64,000 bases of DNA. It comes from Pseudomonadales bacterium (GTDB taxonomy: Bacteria; Pseudomonadota; Gammaproteobacteria; Pseudomonadales; Azotimanducaceae). Below, piece after piece: positions 63,037-64,000 of the stretch; within the stretch, counting starts at the first letter, position 1, and every line of letters starts with the position of its first letter. Below the pieces are notes generated by a model. It saw only the letters and a list, made by a program, of their open reading frames with translations, was not told where the DNA came from and ran no database searches. The stretch is from positions 248,001-312,000 of the forward strand of contig JACKNX010000003.1 in the NCBI GenBank assembly GCA_024234635.1. The letters run 5' to 3'. A program made the translations under genes and the position numbers.

Positions 63037-64000
63037 ATGAGCGACGCATACGTAGTCGGCGTGGATATGATCAAGTTCGGACGCTTTCCGGACAAAACCG
63101 TTCCGCAGCTGGGTGCCCAGGCAGCGCTGATGGCGCTGGATGATTGTGGCCTGACCATCAACGACATGGAGGCCCTGTACTGCGGCAACCTGGGTCAGGC
63201 CGCCGGCATGGTGGGCCAGCGGATATTGCAGGAGATCGGCCAGACGGGGATACCGGTGGTCAATGTCTCCAATGCCTGTGCCACGGGCGCCACCGCGTTT
63301 CGCGAGGGGTGGGCGGCGGTAAAGGCCGGACTGTACGACCTGGTTCTCGCCGTAGGTGTTGAACAGATGGGCAAGGGCCTGCTTGGCGGCGCTGGCGGCG
63401 GCAGCGGCATTCCGCGCGAAGGCCTGCTGGGCTCAGGCACCATGCCCGCGGTGTTCGCGGAGGCGGGACTGGAACATTCACGCAAGCACGGCACCACGTT
63501 CGAACAGTTCGCCAAGGTATCGGTAAAGAACCACCACCACAGCACGCTGAATCCGAAAGCCATGTACCAGATCGAAACACCTCTGGAAGTGGTCATGAAC
63601 GCGGAAATGATCTCCTACCCGAATACCAAGCTCATGTGTTCAGTCAACGTGGACGGCTCCGCGGCGGCGGTCATCTGTTCCGAGAAGAAAGCGCGCGAGC
63701 TGGGACTGCTGAAACGGGCGGTGCGTGTGCGCGCTTCGGTACTGACCTCGGATCCGTGGCAGGAACGCGATCTTGTCATGCCCGACGTGAATTCCTGCAC
63801 GCGACTGGCGGCCAGAAAGGCGTACGACATGGCGGGTATCGGCGCAGAAGATATCGACCTGGTGGAACTGCATGACTGCTTTGCCACCGCGGAGATCCTG
63901 CACTACGAAAATCTCGGCCTGTGCGGCGACGGAGAAGCCGGCCGCATGATCGATACCGGTGAAGTTGCGCTGGGCGGCCGCATTCCGGTCAACGTTTCCG
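63037..64000 (+). CDS. SCP2/SCPx-type thiolase, 3' end beyond the window
   Basis: The first 321 codons of a thiolase-fold protein. The nucleophile is C81 in VVNVSNACATGATAF and VELHDCFATAEI carries the His motif. The start ATG 63037 has GAGGAG upstream. Pairing with DUF35 suggests thiolase, acyltransferase or retro-aldolase action on acyl-CoA, such as lipid or steroid side-chain breakdown; the substrate cannot be told. The second active-site Cys region lies outside the window. Confidence 0.88.
   Translation, partial: MSDAYVVGVDMIKFGRFPDKTVPQLGAQAALMALDDCGLTINDMEALYCGNLGQAAGMVGQRILQEIGQTGIPVVNVSNACATGATAFREGWAAVKAGLYDLVLAVGVEQMGKGLLGGAGGGSGIPREGLLGSGTMPAVFAEAGLEHSRKHGTTFEQFAKVSVKNHHHSTLNPKAMYQIETPLEVVMNAEMISYPNTKLMCSVNVDGSAAAVICSEKKARELGLLKRAVRVRASVLTSDPWQERDLVMPDVNSCTRLAARKAYDMAGIGAEDIDLVELHDCFATAEILHYENLGLCGDGEAGRMIDTGEVALGGRIPVNVS

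Overview
The window is 64 kb of GC-rich, densely coding chromosome from a gammaproteobacterium. Several features point there: the secA-lpxC-ftsZ-mraZ division and wall (dcw) cluster, SspA/SspB, the MlaFEDCB and LptCAB envelope genes, the rpoN-hpf-ptsN-rapZ-npr set, a short-form HisG and a cytochrome bc1 operon. Gene order follows the Pseudomonas aeruginosa arrangement from argJ to gatB almost throughout. Some junctions lack whole genes that normally sit there. I see no phage, IS element, CRISPR array, tRNA or obvious genomic island.

Layout. 1-382: probable pilD tail and yacG. 588-19217 (mostly minus strand): mraZ-rsmH-ftsL-ftsI-murE-(36-codon ORF)-murD-ftsW-murC-ftsQ-ftsA-ftsZ, then lpxC, an M23 peptidase, secA and argJ, with dciA divergent from the M23 gene. 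19260-19338: the mra promoter with four 10-bp MraZ-box-like repeats. 19616-19998: RNase P RNA. 20139-23731: rsmI, lpoA, yraN, dolP. 23944-27836: sspB, sspA, petC, petB, petA. 28412-31635: rpsI, rplM, zapE and a DegS/AlgW protease. 31675-38282: hisD, hisG, murA, ibaG and mlaB-F. 38498-46134: kdsC, lptC, lptA, lptB, rpoN, hpf, ptsN, rapZ, npr, mgtE. 46167-58500: pmbA, darP, tldD, yhdP, rng, maf, mreD, mreC, mreB. 58790-61989: gatCAB. 62016-64000: a CBS-domain protein, then a DUF35 protein and a thiolase cut by the window end.

How it works together. Most of the window is envelope and division machinery: peptidoglycan precursor enzymes (MurA, C, D, E), the divisome (FtsL, I, W, Q, A, Z), the elongasome (MreBCD), LPS synthesis and transport (LpxC, KdsC, LptABC), phospholipid transport (Mla) and export (SecA). 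Regulation of this set is represented by MraZ, RpoN, PTS-Ntr and RapZ. Genes are tightly packed, with many 4-bp ATGA, GTGA or TTGA overlaps.

Most unusual. The dcw cluster lacks murF, mraY, murG and ddl/murB. At the murF-mraY site there is instead a 36-codon ORF that overlaps the murE stop and the murD start. Likewise coaE is missing after pilD, kdsD before kdsC, a diaA-type gene between yraN and dolP, and hisC beside hisD. FtsI carries Ser-Ser-Gln where the SxN motif is expected. These essential functions must be encoded elsewhere, or the junctions are assembly artefacts; one genome search decides. I found no clearly new defence or biosynthetic system.
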